In this document: positions 1-5,622 of the stretch, piece after piece
How positions within the stretch are numbered: position 1 is the stretch's first letter
Layout: each line of letters opens with the position of its first letter
Source of the DNA: DATAAM01 sp036260075
Lineage (GTDB): Bacteria > Actinomycetota > Acidimicrobiia > Acidimicrobiales > JAHWLA01
Assembly (NCBI GenBank): GCA_036260075.1
Contig: DATAAM010000043.1
Span: 1 to 5,654, forward strand
Length of the DNA stretch: 5,654 bases
Direction: 5' to 3'
The notes under the pieces: generated by a model
The model's database searches: none
Seen by the model: the letters and a program-made list of their open reading frames with translations, nothing else
What the model was told of the DNA's origin: nothing
Position numbers and translations under genes: made by a program

Positions 1-278
1 CGCAGGTTGCGCTCCACGTCGTAGGTGAGCGCCTTCAGCGGCGAGACGTAGAGCACCCGGCACCGCTTCTTCTCGTCGGCGGGCGGCGCCGAGGCGGCCA
101 GGCGGTCGATGGCCCAGAGGAAGGCGGCCAGGGTCTTGCCCGAGCCGGTGGGGGCGAGGATCAGCGTGTGCTCGCCGCGGCTGATCGCCTCCCACCCCTG
201 CTCCTGGGCCGGGGTGGGGGCGGCGAACGTGGCCGTGAACCACGCCCGGGTGATCTCGGAGAACCGCTGGAGCACCAC
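1..278 (-). CDS. lhr: Lhr-type superfamily 2 DNA/RNA helicase, N-terminal part (cut by window edge)
   Basis: Only the first 92 codons are present; the gene continues past base 1. Visible in order are the Q-motif region around residues 18-25 (FAAPTPAQ), a Walker A motif APTGSGKT with Lys48, and motif Ia near the break (LYVSPLKAL, then DVERNL). The combination of TRAWF, FAAPTPAQ and SPLKAL is typical of the Lhr (large helicase-related) family, ATP-driven 3'-5' translocases that unwind DNA or RNA:DNA hybrids. Actinobacterial members are usually about 1500 residues and are linked to DNA repair. I chose the GTG at 276-278; the GTG one codon later (273-275) is equally possible. A GGGAGG-like run lies about 18 bases upstream, too far for a good ribosome site, while a TAGCCT box ends 7 bases upstream, suggesting a leaderless start. 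The gene lies 47 bases after the PAC2 gene. The family call is firm from local motifs; orthology to characterised Lhr is inferred. Confidence 0.88.
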   Translation of the reverse strand, partial: MVLQRFSEITRAWFTATFAAPTPAQEQGWEAISRGEHTLILAPTGSGKTLAAFLWAIDRLAASAPPADEKKRCRVLYVSPLKALTYDVERNL

Positions 279-285
279 GCCCGAC

Positions 286-291
286 AGGCTA
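286..291 (-). promoter_or_regulatory. putative -10 box (TAGCCT) for the Lhr helicase gene
   Basis: On the minus strand TAGCCT matches the actinobacterial -10 pattern TANNNT and ends 7 bases before the proposed GTG start, as expected if transcription begins at or next to the start codon. No convincing -35 element is visible. Its position in the 47-base gap after the PAC2 gene would let the helicase be transcribed separately. This is inferred from the sequence pattern alone. Confidence 0.35.
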
Positions 292-325
292 CGGGCCTCC
301 CTCCCGCTCTGTTCCCGGGGCGGGG

Positions 326-1189
326 TCAGTCGTCGTTCTGCTCGCGGAGGAAGCGCTCGGCCTCCTGGGCCAGCGTGTCGGCGCTGGGGAGGTCGTAGCG
401 CACGATCGGCCCCTCCTCGTCGTCGCTCTCCTCCAGCCGCCGCACGTACTCGGCGACCTCTTCGTCGTCGGCCACGACCTCGGTGATCTGGCGCTCGTAG
501 GCGGCCGCCGCGATCTCCAGGTCGACGGTCTCCACCGCCAGGTCGAGCAGGGATGCCGCCCGCTCCACCAGCGCCAGCGTCGCCTTGGGCGAGGGCGTCT
601 TCGCCACGTAGTGCGGTACGGTGGCCCACAGCGAGGCCGACGGGATGCCCGCCCGGGCGCAGGAGTCGTGGAGCACGCCCACGATGCCGGTCGGCCCCTC
701 GTAGCGCGACCGCTCGAAGCCCAACCGCTCCACCAGCTCCGGCGTGGCCGCCGTGCCCGTCACCCGCACGGGCCGGCTGTGGGGCACCTCGGCCAGCAGC
801 GCCCCCAACGTGACGACCAGCTCCACGTCGAGCTCGCGGGCCATGCCTGTCACCACGTCGGTGAAGGCGCGCCACCGCATGTGCGGCTCCGCCGCCTGCA
901 GGAACACCACGTCGTGCCGCGCCTCCGGGCGCTCGGCCGCCAACACTTGCGGCTCGGGCCACACGATCTCCCGGGTCACGCCGTCGACCAGCCGCACGCT
1001 GGGGCGTACCACTGTGAAGTCGTAGTAGTCGTCGGGGTCGACGACGGCCACGAGCTCGGCCTCGGACGCTTCGGCCAGGTAGCGGGCTGCGGTGGAGGCG
1101 GCGTCGGCGGCGTCGTTCCAGCCCTCGAAGGCGGCGACGAGGACCGGGCGCCGCAGATGCGGCCGTCGCAGCCATCGGACGAGCTCCAT
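326..1189 (-). CDS. PAC2 family protein (proteasome assembly chaperone 2-like)
   Basis: This 287-residue protein belongs to the PAC2 family, named after a eukaryotic proteasome assembly chaperone. Actinobacterial members are common and have a solved fold, but their biochemical role is unsettled. Family landmarks are visible: FEGWNDAADA at residues 21-30, YYDF at 55-58, EPHMRWRAF at 101-109, LGALLAEVPHSRP at 128-140, GPTGIVG at 165-171 and SLWATVPHYVA at 186-196. There is no signal peptide or membrane segment, so it is presumably cytoplasmic. The C-terminal part from about residue 240 is strongly acidic (EESDDEEG). Length is normal for the family. The ATG at 1187-1189 is the natural start because family homology begins at once (LVRWLRRP). 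A weak GAGG lies 4 bases upstream and a TACCGT box 9 bases upstream. The gene lies 34 bases after the amidase gene on the same strand. No proteasome or Pup genes are visible here, so a link to proteolysis rests on family name only. Confidence 0.9.
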   Translation of the reverse strand: MELVRWLRRPHLRRPVLVAAFEGWNDAADAASTAARYLAEASEAELVAVVDPDDYYDFTVVRPSVRLVDGVTREIVWPEPQVLAAERPEARHDVVFLQAAEPHMRWRAFTDVVTGMARELDVELVVTLGALLAEVPHSRPVRVTGTAATPELVERLGFERSRYEGPTGIVGVLHDSCARAGIPSASLWATVPHYVAKTPSPKATLALVERAASLLDLAVETVDLEIAAAAYERQITEVVADDEEVAEYVRRLEESDDEEGPIVRYDLPSADTLAQEAERFLREQNDD

Positions 1190-1198
1190 GCAGCCTCG

Positions 1199-1204
1199 AC
1201 GGTA
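1199..1204 (-). promoter_or_regulatory. possible -10 box (TACCGT) upstream of the PAC2 gene
   Basis: On the minus strand TACCGT fits TANNNT and ends 9 bases before the PAC2 start codon, inside the 34-base gap after the amidase gene. It is the weakest of the proposed boxes: a GAGG that could act as a ribosome site lies between it and the ATG, and the hexamer is part of a GC-rich imperfect palindrome. Read-through from the amidase gene is an equally good explanation for expression. Confidence 0.22.
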
Positions 1205-1223
1205 CCGCCGTTCGGTCGTCGCT

Positions 1224-2615
1224 TCAGCCCGATGCCGACCGGGGCCACGGCCGGGCCTGCTCGAAGAGGCGGGCCAGGCGCAGCACCACGTGGTCGTGGT
1301 GCCGACGGGCGGTGACCTGCACCCCCACCGGCAGGCCGTCGGACGTGCGCCCGGCGGGCAGCGAGACGGCCGGGTTCCAGCACAGGTTGGCGTGCATGGT
1401 GAACGGCACCACCAAGGGCGGGAAGATCGACCGGCCCGCGATCGTGTCGGGCAGCGGGCCCTCGGCGGCGAAGGCGGGCGTGGCCGTGGTCGGCGTGAGC
1501 AGCACGTCGACGTCGTCGAACAGCGCTGCCACCTCGGCCTCCAGCCGGCGCCGTCCGCGGAGGACGCGGCTCACCACGGGCATGGTGACCGACTCGCTGC
1601 TCTGGTAGCCGAAGCGGGCCACCGCGTCGAACTGCTCGGCGCACTCGGGCCACATGCCCTTGCCGATCTCGCCCCACAGGTCGAGGGCGCCCAGCGCCAG
1701 CCATGTCGGCAGCGGGTTGGTCAGTGCGACGGGCCGGTCGACCGCCCGGAGGCCGGCGGCATCGACCAGGGCGCGGGCGGCGTCCTCGGCGACGGAGGCC
1801 ACCTCGGGGTCGACGGTGGCGAAGCCCAGGTCGGGCGACCACACGGCCCGCAGGCTGCCCACGTCGAGCGTCTCGATCACCTGCTCGTAGGACAACCCCG
1901 ACGGCGGGAGCGACGTGCGGTCGCGGTCGTCGGGGCCGGCGGCCACGTCGAGGTGGCGGGCGGCATCCGCCACGGTGGTGGTGAGCGCGCCCAGCACCGA
2001 CGTCTGCGAGGGCTGGCCGCGCTCGATGGGGATGCGCCCGTAGCTCGGCTTGAACCCGACCAGCCCGCAGTACGACGCGGGGATGCGGGTGGAGCCTCCG
2101 CCGTCGCTGGCGGTGCAGAACGGCACCATGCCCGCCGCCACCGCCGCCGCCGAGCCGCCGCTCGAGCCCCCCGGCGTGCGCGTGGGGTCCCACGGGTTGC
2201 GGGTCGTCCCCCACGCGGGCGTGGACGTGTAGCAGACGGCGCCGAACTCGGGCGCCGCCGTCTTGCCGATGGGCACCGCTCCCGCCGCCCGCAGCCGGGC
2301 CACGTGGATGGAGTCGTGCTCCACCGGTGGACCGCCCTTGTAGAGCAGCGAGCCGTGCGACGTCGGCATGCCTGCGCAGTCCTCGAGGTCCTTCACGCCG
2401 AAGGGCACGCCCGCCAGCGGGCCGGGGTCCTCGCCGTGGGCCACGGCGGCGTCGACCCGGCCTGCCGCGTCGTGGGCCAGGTCGGGGTCGAGGTGGACGA
2501 AGGCGTTGAGCGCCGGGTTGGACGACTCGACCGCGGCCAGGCACTCGTCGAGCACCTCGACTGCCTTCGCCTCCCCCCGGCGAACCGCATCGGCGATCTC
2601 GACGACGGTGCGCAC
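1224..2615 (-). CDS. amidase-signature family amidase
   Basis: This 463-residue enzyme has the complete amidase-signature core, so it should hydrolyse a carboxylic amide to acid plus ammonia or amine in the cytoplasm. The Ser-cisSer-Lys triad is readable: Lys75 in GVPFGVKDLEDCAG, the cis-Ser at 151 in GGSSGGSAAA, and nucleophile Ser175 in DGGGSTRIPAS. These are followed by the conserved LVGFKPSYGR (185-194). Length is normal for a stand-alone amidase. The substrate cannot be read from sequence. I see no GatB or GatC gene nearby, so a glutamyl-tRNA amidotransferase subunit is unlikely. I chose the GTG at 2613-2615 because the protein then begins VRTVVEIADAV, the usual helical N-terminus; a TTG at 2622-2624 would add three residues. 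No clear ribosome site precedes either. The open frame continues far upstream, but only across the peptidase gene in another frame. It starts 11 bases after the peptidase stop, which suggests one transcript. Confidence 0.92.
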   Translation of the reverse strand: MRTVVEIADAVRRGEAKAVEVLDECLAAVESSNPALNAFVHLDPDLAHDAAGRVDAAVAHGEDPGPLAGVPFGVKDLEDCAGMPTSHGSLLYKGGPPVEHDSIHVARLRAAGAVPIGKTAAPEFGAVCYTSTPAWGTTRNPWDPTRTPGGSSGGSAAAVAAGMVPFCTASDGGGSTRIPASYCGLVGFKPSYGRIPIERGQPSQTSVLGALTTTVADAARHLDVAAGPDDRDRTSLPPSGLSYEQVIETLDVGSLRAVWSPDLGFATVDPEVASVAEDAARALVDAAGLRAVDRPVALTNPLPTWLALGALDLWGEIGKGMWPECAEQFDAVARFGYQSSESVTMPVVSRVLRGRRRLEAEVAALFDDVDVLLTPTTATPAFAAEGPLPDTIAGRSIFPPLVVPFTMHANLCWNPAVSLPAGRTSDGLPVGVQVTARRHHDHVVLRLARLFEQARPWPRSASG

Positions 2616-2623
2616 GCCTGCCA

Positions 2624-2629
2624 ACGCTA
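2624..2629 (-). promoter_or_regulatory. possible -10 box (TAGCGT) overlapping the peptidase stop codon
   Basis: On the minus strand TAGCGT fits TANNNT and ends 8 bases before the proposed amidase GTG. Its first three bases are the TAG stop codon of the upstream peptidase gene, so the TA is needed for another reason and the match could be chance. If real, it would allow the amidase to be made from its own leaderless transcript within the apparent operon. Confidence 0.2.
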
Positions 2630-4036
2630 CGTGCGCACCCCGAAGCGGGCCAGTGTGCTCGGCGCCTCGGGGAACACCGTGCGGAGCGCGGCCACCAGGT
2701 CGGCGGGCCGGGCCACCCGGTAGGCGTTGCGGGCGACGTAGTGGTGCAGCGCGCAGTCGACCAGGTCGGGCGGCCCCAGCGCGGCCAGCGCTTGGGCCCC
2801 CTGCACGTAGACGCTGCGGTAGTACGCCGACTGCCGCGACTCCCAGAACGTCATCGGCTCGCCCAGCCGGCCGCGCCCGGCAGCCGGTACGGTCCGGGTG
2901 GCGAAGGAGCGCAGCGTGCCTTCGATGCGAGCCTCCGCCCAACTGGCCAGGCCCTCGTCCAGCCACGGGTCGCGTCCCTGGTTGTTCTGCACCAGCGCGT
3001 AGAACCACTGGTGGCCCACCTCGTGCGGCGTCGTGCGTCCCACGGTGCGGGACCCCTGCATCACGTGCATGGGGTACTCGATGCCGCCCCGCAGGTTCGG
3101 CGTGATGGCAAGCGTGAACGCGGGCCACGGATAGGGGCCGTAGCGGCGGGTGAGGTCCTCCAGGCTGCCCACCACTCTGTCGAGGTAGGGCCGCGGCGAC
3201 TCGGCGATGCCTTCGTGCACGCCGACCGTCACCTGTGTGCCGCCCGTGGTGGCCGCGGCGGTGGTGAAGCGTCCGACCGACAGCCCGAAGTCGGGCACCG
3301 CGCTCGCCCGCCACGTGCCGCTGCTGTCGGGCACGCCGGTGGCCAGCACGTCGAGCCCGCTCGGCACGGCCACGGTGGCGGTGAAGTCGGCGGTGGCGGC
3401 CACCGACGCCTCGGCGAATCCGGTGGTCGGCGGTTCCCGCGCCCACCCCACGCCCGGCTCCCAGGCCAGGATCGGGAAGAACGACCCGAGGCGCACGGCG
3501 TCCCCGCTGCGGGAGATCCGGTCCTGCGTCGGGCCGGGCAGCGTGAGCTTCCACTCGACGCCGGCCGTCACCGTGCGCCCGGCCCCCACGGCGGCGGGCA
3601 CCTCCAACGTGGTCAGGTCGGGCACCTGCCACTGCACGGGACGGCCGTCGAGCTGCACGGCCGTGATGTCGAGCCGGGCGCCCGCGCTGCGCAGGCGGGG
3701 GCCGTTGGGCCACAACCGGAACACGAGGCGGTCGATGCCGAGGTCGGGCGTGAAGCGCACCTCGGTGGTGCCGACGACGGCGTTCTCCGGAAGTCGCACG
3801 TCGAGGCGCAGCGCGTACTGCGGGCGACGTTCGGGCGGCTGGGCGCGCGGGGGCGGCGGCGGGCATGTGCCGGGCGTGGCGGCGGCCGTCGTGCTCGTGG
3901 TGGTGGTGGACGACGTGGCCGTCGTGCTGGTGGGGGGCGAGGTCGTCGTGGTGGTGGGCGATGCCTGCCGGCCGTCGCCGTCGCCGTCGGAGCAGGCGGC
4001 AAGCACCACCAGGAGCACGGGGAGCAACCGGCGCAT
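2627..4036 (-). CDS. M1-like (gluzincin) metallopeptidase, predicted lipoprotein
   Basis: This 469-residue protein is a predicted zinc metallopeptidase anchored on the outer face of the membrane. Residues 1-15 form a lipoprotein signal (MRRLLPVLLVVLAAC) with lipobox LAAC and acylated Cys15. A low-complexity Thr/Ser/Ala/Pro linker follows at about 26-62. The N-terminal beta domain covers roughly 70-270. The catalytic part has GGIEYP (317-322) in place of the classical GAMEN substrate loop, then HEVGHQWF with zinc ligands His338 and His342 and catalytic Glu339. The third ligand is Glu361, giving exact HExxH-x18-E spacing. Tyr410 in VYVQGA sits where M1 enzymes place the transition-state tyrosine. 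It is short compared with classical 850-residue aminopeptidases and lacks their C-terminal domains, as is common for compact bacterial M1-like lipoproteins. The ATG at 4034-4036 is well supported: GGAGG lies 9 bases upstream and the signal peptide begins immediately. The substrate is unknown. The gene heads the minus-strand cluster and diverges from the gene at 4058. Confidence 0.92.
   Translation of the reverse strand: MRRLLPVLLVVLAACSDGDGDGRQASPTTTTTSPPTSTTATSSTTTTSTTAAATPGTCPPPPPRAQPPERRPQYALRLDVRLPENAVVGTTEVRFTPDLGIDRLVFRLWPNGPRLRSAGARLDITAVQLDGRPVQWQVPDLTTLEVPAAVGAGRTVTAGVEWKLTLPGPTQDRISRSGDAVRLGSFFPILAWEPGVGWAREPPTTGFAEASVAATADFTATVAVPSGLDVLATGVPDSSGTWRASAVPDFGLSVGRFTTAAATTGGTQVTVGVHEGIAESPRPYLDRVVGSLEDLTRRYGPYPWPAFTLAITPNLRGGIEYPMHVMQGSRTVGRTTPHEVGHQWFYALVQNNQGRDPWLDEGLASWAEARIEGTLRSFATRTVPAAGRGRLGEPMTFWESRQSAYYRSVYVQGAQALAALGPPDLVDCALHHYVARNAYRVARPADLVAALRTVFPEAPSTLARFGVRT
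3878..3961 (-). repeat. low-complexity DNA encoding the Thr/Ser-rich linker of the peptidase
   Basis: This stretch is dominated by degenerate ACC/ACG/TCG codons (plus-strand look: repeated gtggtg and gtcgtg). It encodes residues 26-53 of the peptidase, nearly all Thr, Ser, Pro or Ala. It lies just after the lipid-anchored cysteine and looks like a flexible wall-spanning spacer. The repeats are imperfect, so length variation between strains by slippage is possible but not shown. Confidence 0.75.
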
Positions 4037-4042
4037 CCGTCG

Positions 4043-4048
4043 TATCCT
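4043..4048 (+). promoter_or_regulatory. putative -10 box (TATCCT) for the plus-strand gene pair
   Basis: TATCCT fits TANNNT and ends 9 bases before the ATG at 4058, consistent with a leaderless or very short-leader mRNA; there is no good ribosome site before that ATG. Its last three bases are also the complement of part of the peptidase gene's Shine-Dalgarno, so the same bases may serve both directions. No clear -35 is seen. Confidence 0.42.
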
Positions 4049-4050
4049 CC
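4046..4050 (-). promoter_or_regulatory. strong ribosome binding site (GGAGG) of the M1-like peptidase gene
   Basis: The minus strand reads GGGAGGA with the GGAGG core 9 bases before the ATG at 4034-4036. It is the only strong Shine-Dalgarno at a sensible distance in the window, and it fixes the peptidase start. Because the mRNA must include it, the peptidase promoter has to lie inside the divergent gene beyond 4058. Confidence 0.8.
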
Positions 4051-4057
4051 CAGGCCG

Positions 4058-4534
4058 ATGGCCCGGCCCGTGCTCACCCCCACGTGCGTGTGGCGCACCA
4101 CGCCCGAGCTGGTCCTGGCCCTCGACGACCGCTTCGGCGAGCCGGTCGACGCCTACGTCAACGGCTCGCAGGTGTGGCTGCGGGAGGACGGGCCGCACGG
4201 CACCACGATCGAGTGGCGGCTGCACCCGGTGGCGGGCTACCGACGGCCCGCCGGACTCGGGACCTACGAGGTGTTCTCGGCGGTGGCGCTGGCCGTGGCC
4301 ACCGGCGCCGACCCGCCTGCCCGCCCCGAGGAGCTGTGGGACGGCCTGGAGGCGTTCGCCGCCTACGGCGACGAGATCGAGCCGGCCGTGCTGGCGGCCG
4401 CCGTCAACGACGCGCTCGGCATCCCACCCGACGCCGCCGGCGTGGTCGACCACCAGCACATCGGCGACGAGTGGGAGCGGACGCGGGGCGGCATCTCGAT
4501 CGTCGACGCCCTGCTCGCCCAGCTCGCCGGGTGA
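4058..4534 (+). CDS. acidic hypothetical protein of unknown function
   Basis: I do not recognise this 158-residue protein. It has no signal peptide or membrane segment. By my count it is acidic (about 24 Asp/Glu against 10 Arg) and contains no lysine at all. Residues 1-60 look mixed alpha/beta, with a central pattern DAYVNGSQVWLRED (31-44) and TTIEWRLHPVAGY (49-61). Residues 66-120 look mainly helical (YEVFSAVALAVATG, ELWDGLEAFAAYGDEI). A conserved-looking tail contains DHQHIGDEWE (131-140). The ATG at 4058-4060 starts 21 bases from the divergent peptidase start. It lacks a good Shine-Dalgarno but has TATCCT 9 bases upstream. The open frame extends far upstream only because it crosses the peptidase gene antisense. 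The downstream DUF1232 gene overlaps its stop codon, so the two are likely co-translated and may work together. Codon usage is like that of its neighbours, which supports a real gene. Confidence 0.8.
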   Translation: MARPVLTPTCVWRTTPELVLALDDRFGEPVDAYVNGSQVWLREDGPHGTTIEWRLHPVAGYRRPAGLGTYEVFSAVALAVATGADPPARPEELWDGLEAFAAYGDEIEPAVLAAAVNDALGIPPDAAGVVDHQHIGDEWERTRGGISIVDALLAQLAG

Positions 4535-4911
4535 TCAGGCTCCTCGTCGTCGCGCTGGTCGTCGTCGGCGCGCTGTGGGGGCTGCTCGTGCTGCTGGCCC
4601 GCACGCTGCCGCCCGGCCTCGCTCGCGACCTGGCGGCCTTCCTGCCTGCGTGCGTGACGCTGGTGCGCCGCCTGCGCCGCGACCCGCGGGTGCCCCGCAG
4701 CGCCAAGGTCGTCGTGGTGCTGGCCGGGCTGTGGGCCGTGTCGCCGATCGACCTCATCCCCGAGTTCCTCCCGGTGATCGGTGCCCTCGACGACGTCGTG
4801 GTGGTGGCGCTGGCCCTGCGCTTCGCCGGCCGCCGCGTGCCCCGTGCCGTCCTCCACGAGGCGTGGCCCGGCGACCCCGCGCTCCTCGACCGCCTGCTGG
4901 GCCCGGCCTAG
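4531..4911 (+). CDS. DUF1232 / YkvA family small membrane protein
   Basis: This 126-residue protein has an N-terminal hydrophobic segment (residues 3-23, LLVVALVVVGALWGLLVLL) likely to span the membrane. After it come LPPGLARDLAAFLPAC and a basic stretch RRLRRDPRVPRSAK (46-59). The DUF1232 core follows at about 60-95, with the diagnostic SPIDLIPEFLPVIGALDD at 71-88. DUF1232 (YkvA) proteins are widespread and their molecular role is not established. The GTG at 4531-4533 overlaps the upstream TGA in a GTGA, and no Shine-Dalgarno is visible, so translation probably depends on termination-reinitiation after the 4058 gene. The open frame upstream of this GTG is a shadow of other genes. The stop TAG at 4909-4911 shares its CTAG with the stop of the convergent Nudix gene. 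The family call is firm; function is unknown. Confidence 0.88.
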   Translation: MIRLLVVALVVVGALWGLLVLLARTLPPGLARDLAAFLPACVTLVRRLRRDPRVPRSAKVVVVLAGLWAVSPIDLIPEFLPVIGALDDVVVVALALRFAGRRVPRAVLHEAWPGDPALLDRLLGPA

Positions 4912-5582
4912 CCGCGCCAGGGTGGGCTGCGCGGCGGGTCGAACAGCACCTCGACCGGCTCGCCCCGCACGGCGGCGAAGGCGGTGTGGCCCCAGCGATC
5001 GACGCCCGCCAACGGGAACGGCAGGTTGTCCTCGGCGAACCAGCCCACGTCGCGGCACTCCAGCGGGTGGGCCTTGAGCTCGCCACCGATCGTCCGGCAG
5101 TGGAACACCAGTGAGTACAGCGGGATGCGGGTGAAGCCGAGGCGCAGGCCGTCGAGCACGGCGATGAGCCGCACCGGCTCGCACTCGATGCCGGTCTCCT
5201 CGTAGACCTCCTTCACCACCACCTCGGAGGCCGAGTAGCCCACGTCGGCCCACCCGGTCGGGTACAGCCACACGCCCGAGTCGGCCCGCTGCACCAGCAG
5301 CAGCTCGCCCCGGTCGTTGCCCACGACGGCGCCCACCGCCACCTTGGGCGTCACGTAGCCGGCCACGCCGTCGCCCACCGCCTTCAGCCACTCCTCGATG
5401 AGGACCTCGGACTCCAGCTCGTGCCCGGCGGCGACCCGGATGTCGGCCGCCACCTTCAGCACCTCCTCGAAGCGCTCGCGCTCGTACAGGTTGTCGCTGA
5501 ACCCGAGCCCGGTGCGGGCGATGGCCGACAGCGCCTCGCTCCACCGGAGCAGGTCCTGGGCCGAGACGGGCTGCGGATCCAC
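4908..5582 (-). CDS. Nudix hydrolase with Nudix_N N-terminal domain
   Basis: This 224-residue enzyme should cleave a nucleoside diphosphate linked to another group (X), using divalent metal. Residues 8-52 (DLLRWSEALSAIARTGLGFSD and DRERF-like YERERF) match the Nudix_N helical domain that precedes the catalytic fold in this subfamily. The Nudix fold begins near residue 79 (PKVAVGAVV). The Nudix box runs from Gly110 to Ile132. It retains the metal-binding Glu125, Glu128 and Glu129 (KEVYEETG) but has Tyr116 for the usual Glu and Lys124 for the usual Arg. Later FHCRTIGGEL, ECRDVGWFAEDNLP and AFAAVRG resemble ADP-ribose pyrophosphatase-like members, though the substrate is unproven. The GTG at 5580-5582 is preferred because the Nudix_N domain begins a few residues later and TAGCCT ends 8 bases upstream. 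A GTG at 5634-5636 would add 18 residues rich in Gly and not family-like. It converges on the DUF1232 gene with a 4-base overlap. Confidence 0.88.
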   Translation of the reverse strand: MDPQPVSAQDLLRWSEALSAIARTGLGFSDNLYERERFEEVLKVAADIRVAAGHELESEVLIEEWLKAVGDGVAGYVTPKVAVGAVVGNDRGELLLVQRADSGVWLYPTGWADVGYSASEVVVKEVYEETGIECEPVRLIAVLDGLRLGFTRIPLYSLVFHCRTIGGELKAHPLECRDVGWFAEDNLPFPLAGVDRWGHTAFAAVRGEPVEVLFDPPRSPPWRG

Positions 5583-5590
5583 GCCCGGTG

Positions 5591-5596
5591 AGGCTA
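5591..5596 (-). promoter_or_regulatory. putative -10 box (TAGCCT) for the Nudix gene
   Basis: The minus strand reads TTAGCCT, a TANNNT match ending 8 bases before the GTG at 5580-5582. No Shine-Dalgarno is present between them, which fits a leaderless mRNA. The local sequence (TAGCCT, then a short CGGGC-ending spacer, then GTGG) closely resembles that before the Lhr gene at 276-291. No good -35 is visible. Confidence 0.42.
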
Positions 5597-5622
5597 ACGG
5601 CCCGCCACCCCCGCATTCTTTT

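Noticed and set aside
1224..2615. Amidase as GatA of the glutamyl-tRNA(Gln) amidotransferase
   Set aside because: Family motifs alone allow it, but no gatB or gatC lies nearby and the neighbours are unrelated, so a stand-alone amidase is more likely.
1092..2723. A 543-codon plus-strand open frame opposite the amidase
   Set aside because: It is antisense to a complete amidase with intact catalytic motifs. The translation is Gly/Arg/His-rich and domain-free, typical of a shadow frame.
2616..3866. Upstream extension of the amidase frame giving an 880-residue protein
   Set aside because: The extra 5' part overlaps the peptidase in a different frame and encodes Arg/Pro-rich sequence without homology; the amidase family N-terminus begins at about 2615.
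4037..4459. Upstream extension of the peptidase frame
   Set aside because: The ATG at 4036 has a strong GGAGG and is immediately followed by a textbook lipoprotein signal with LAAC, so upstream codons are a shadow of the divergent gene.
3207..5114. A 635-codon open frame on the plus strand spanning three genes
   Set aside because: It runs antisense to the peptidase and out of frame with the 4058 and DUF1232 genes. Its product is low-complexity Arg/Pro/Ser/Ala with no domain; it reflects high GC and few stop codons.
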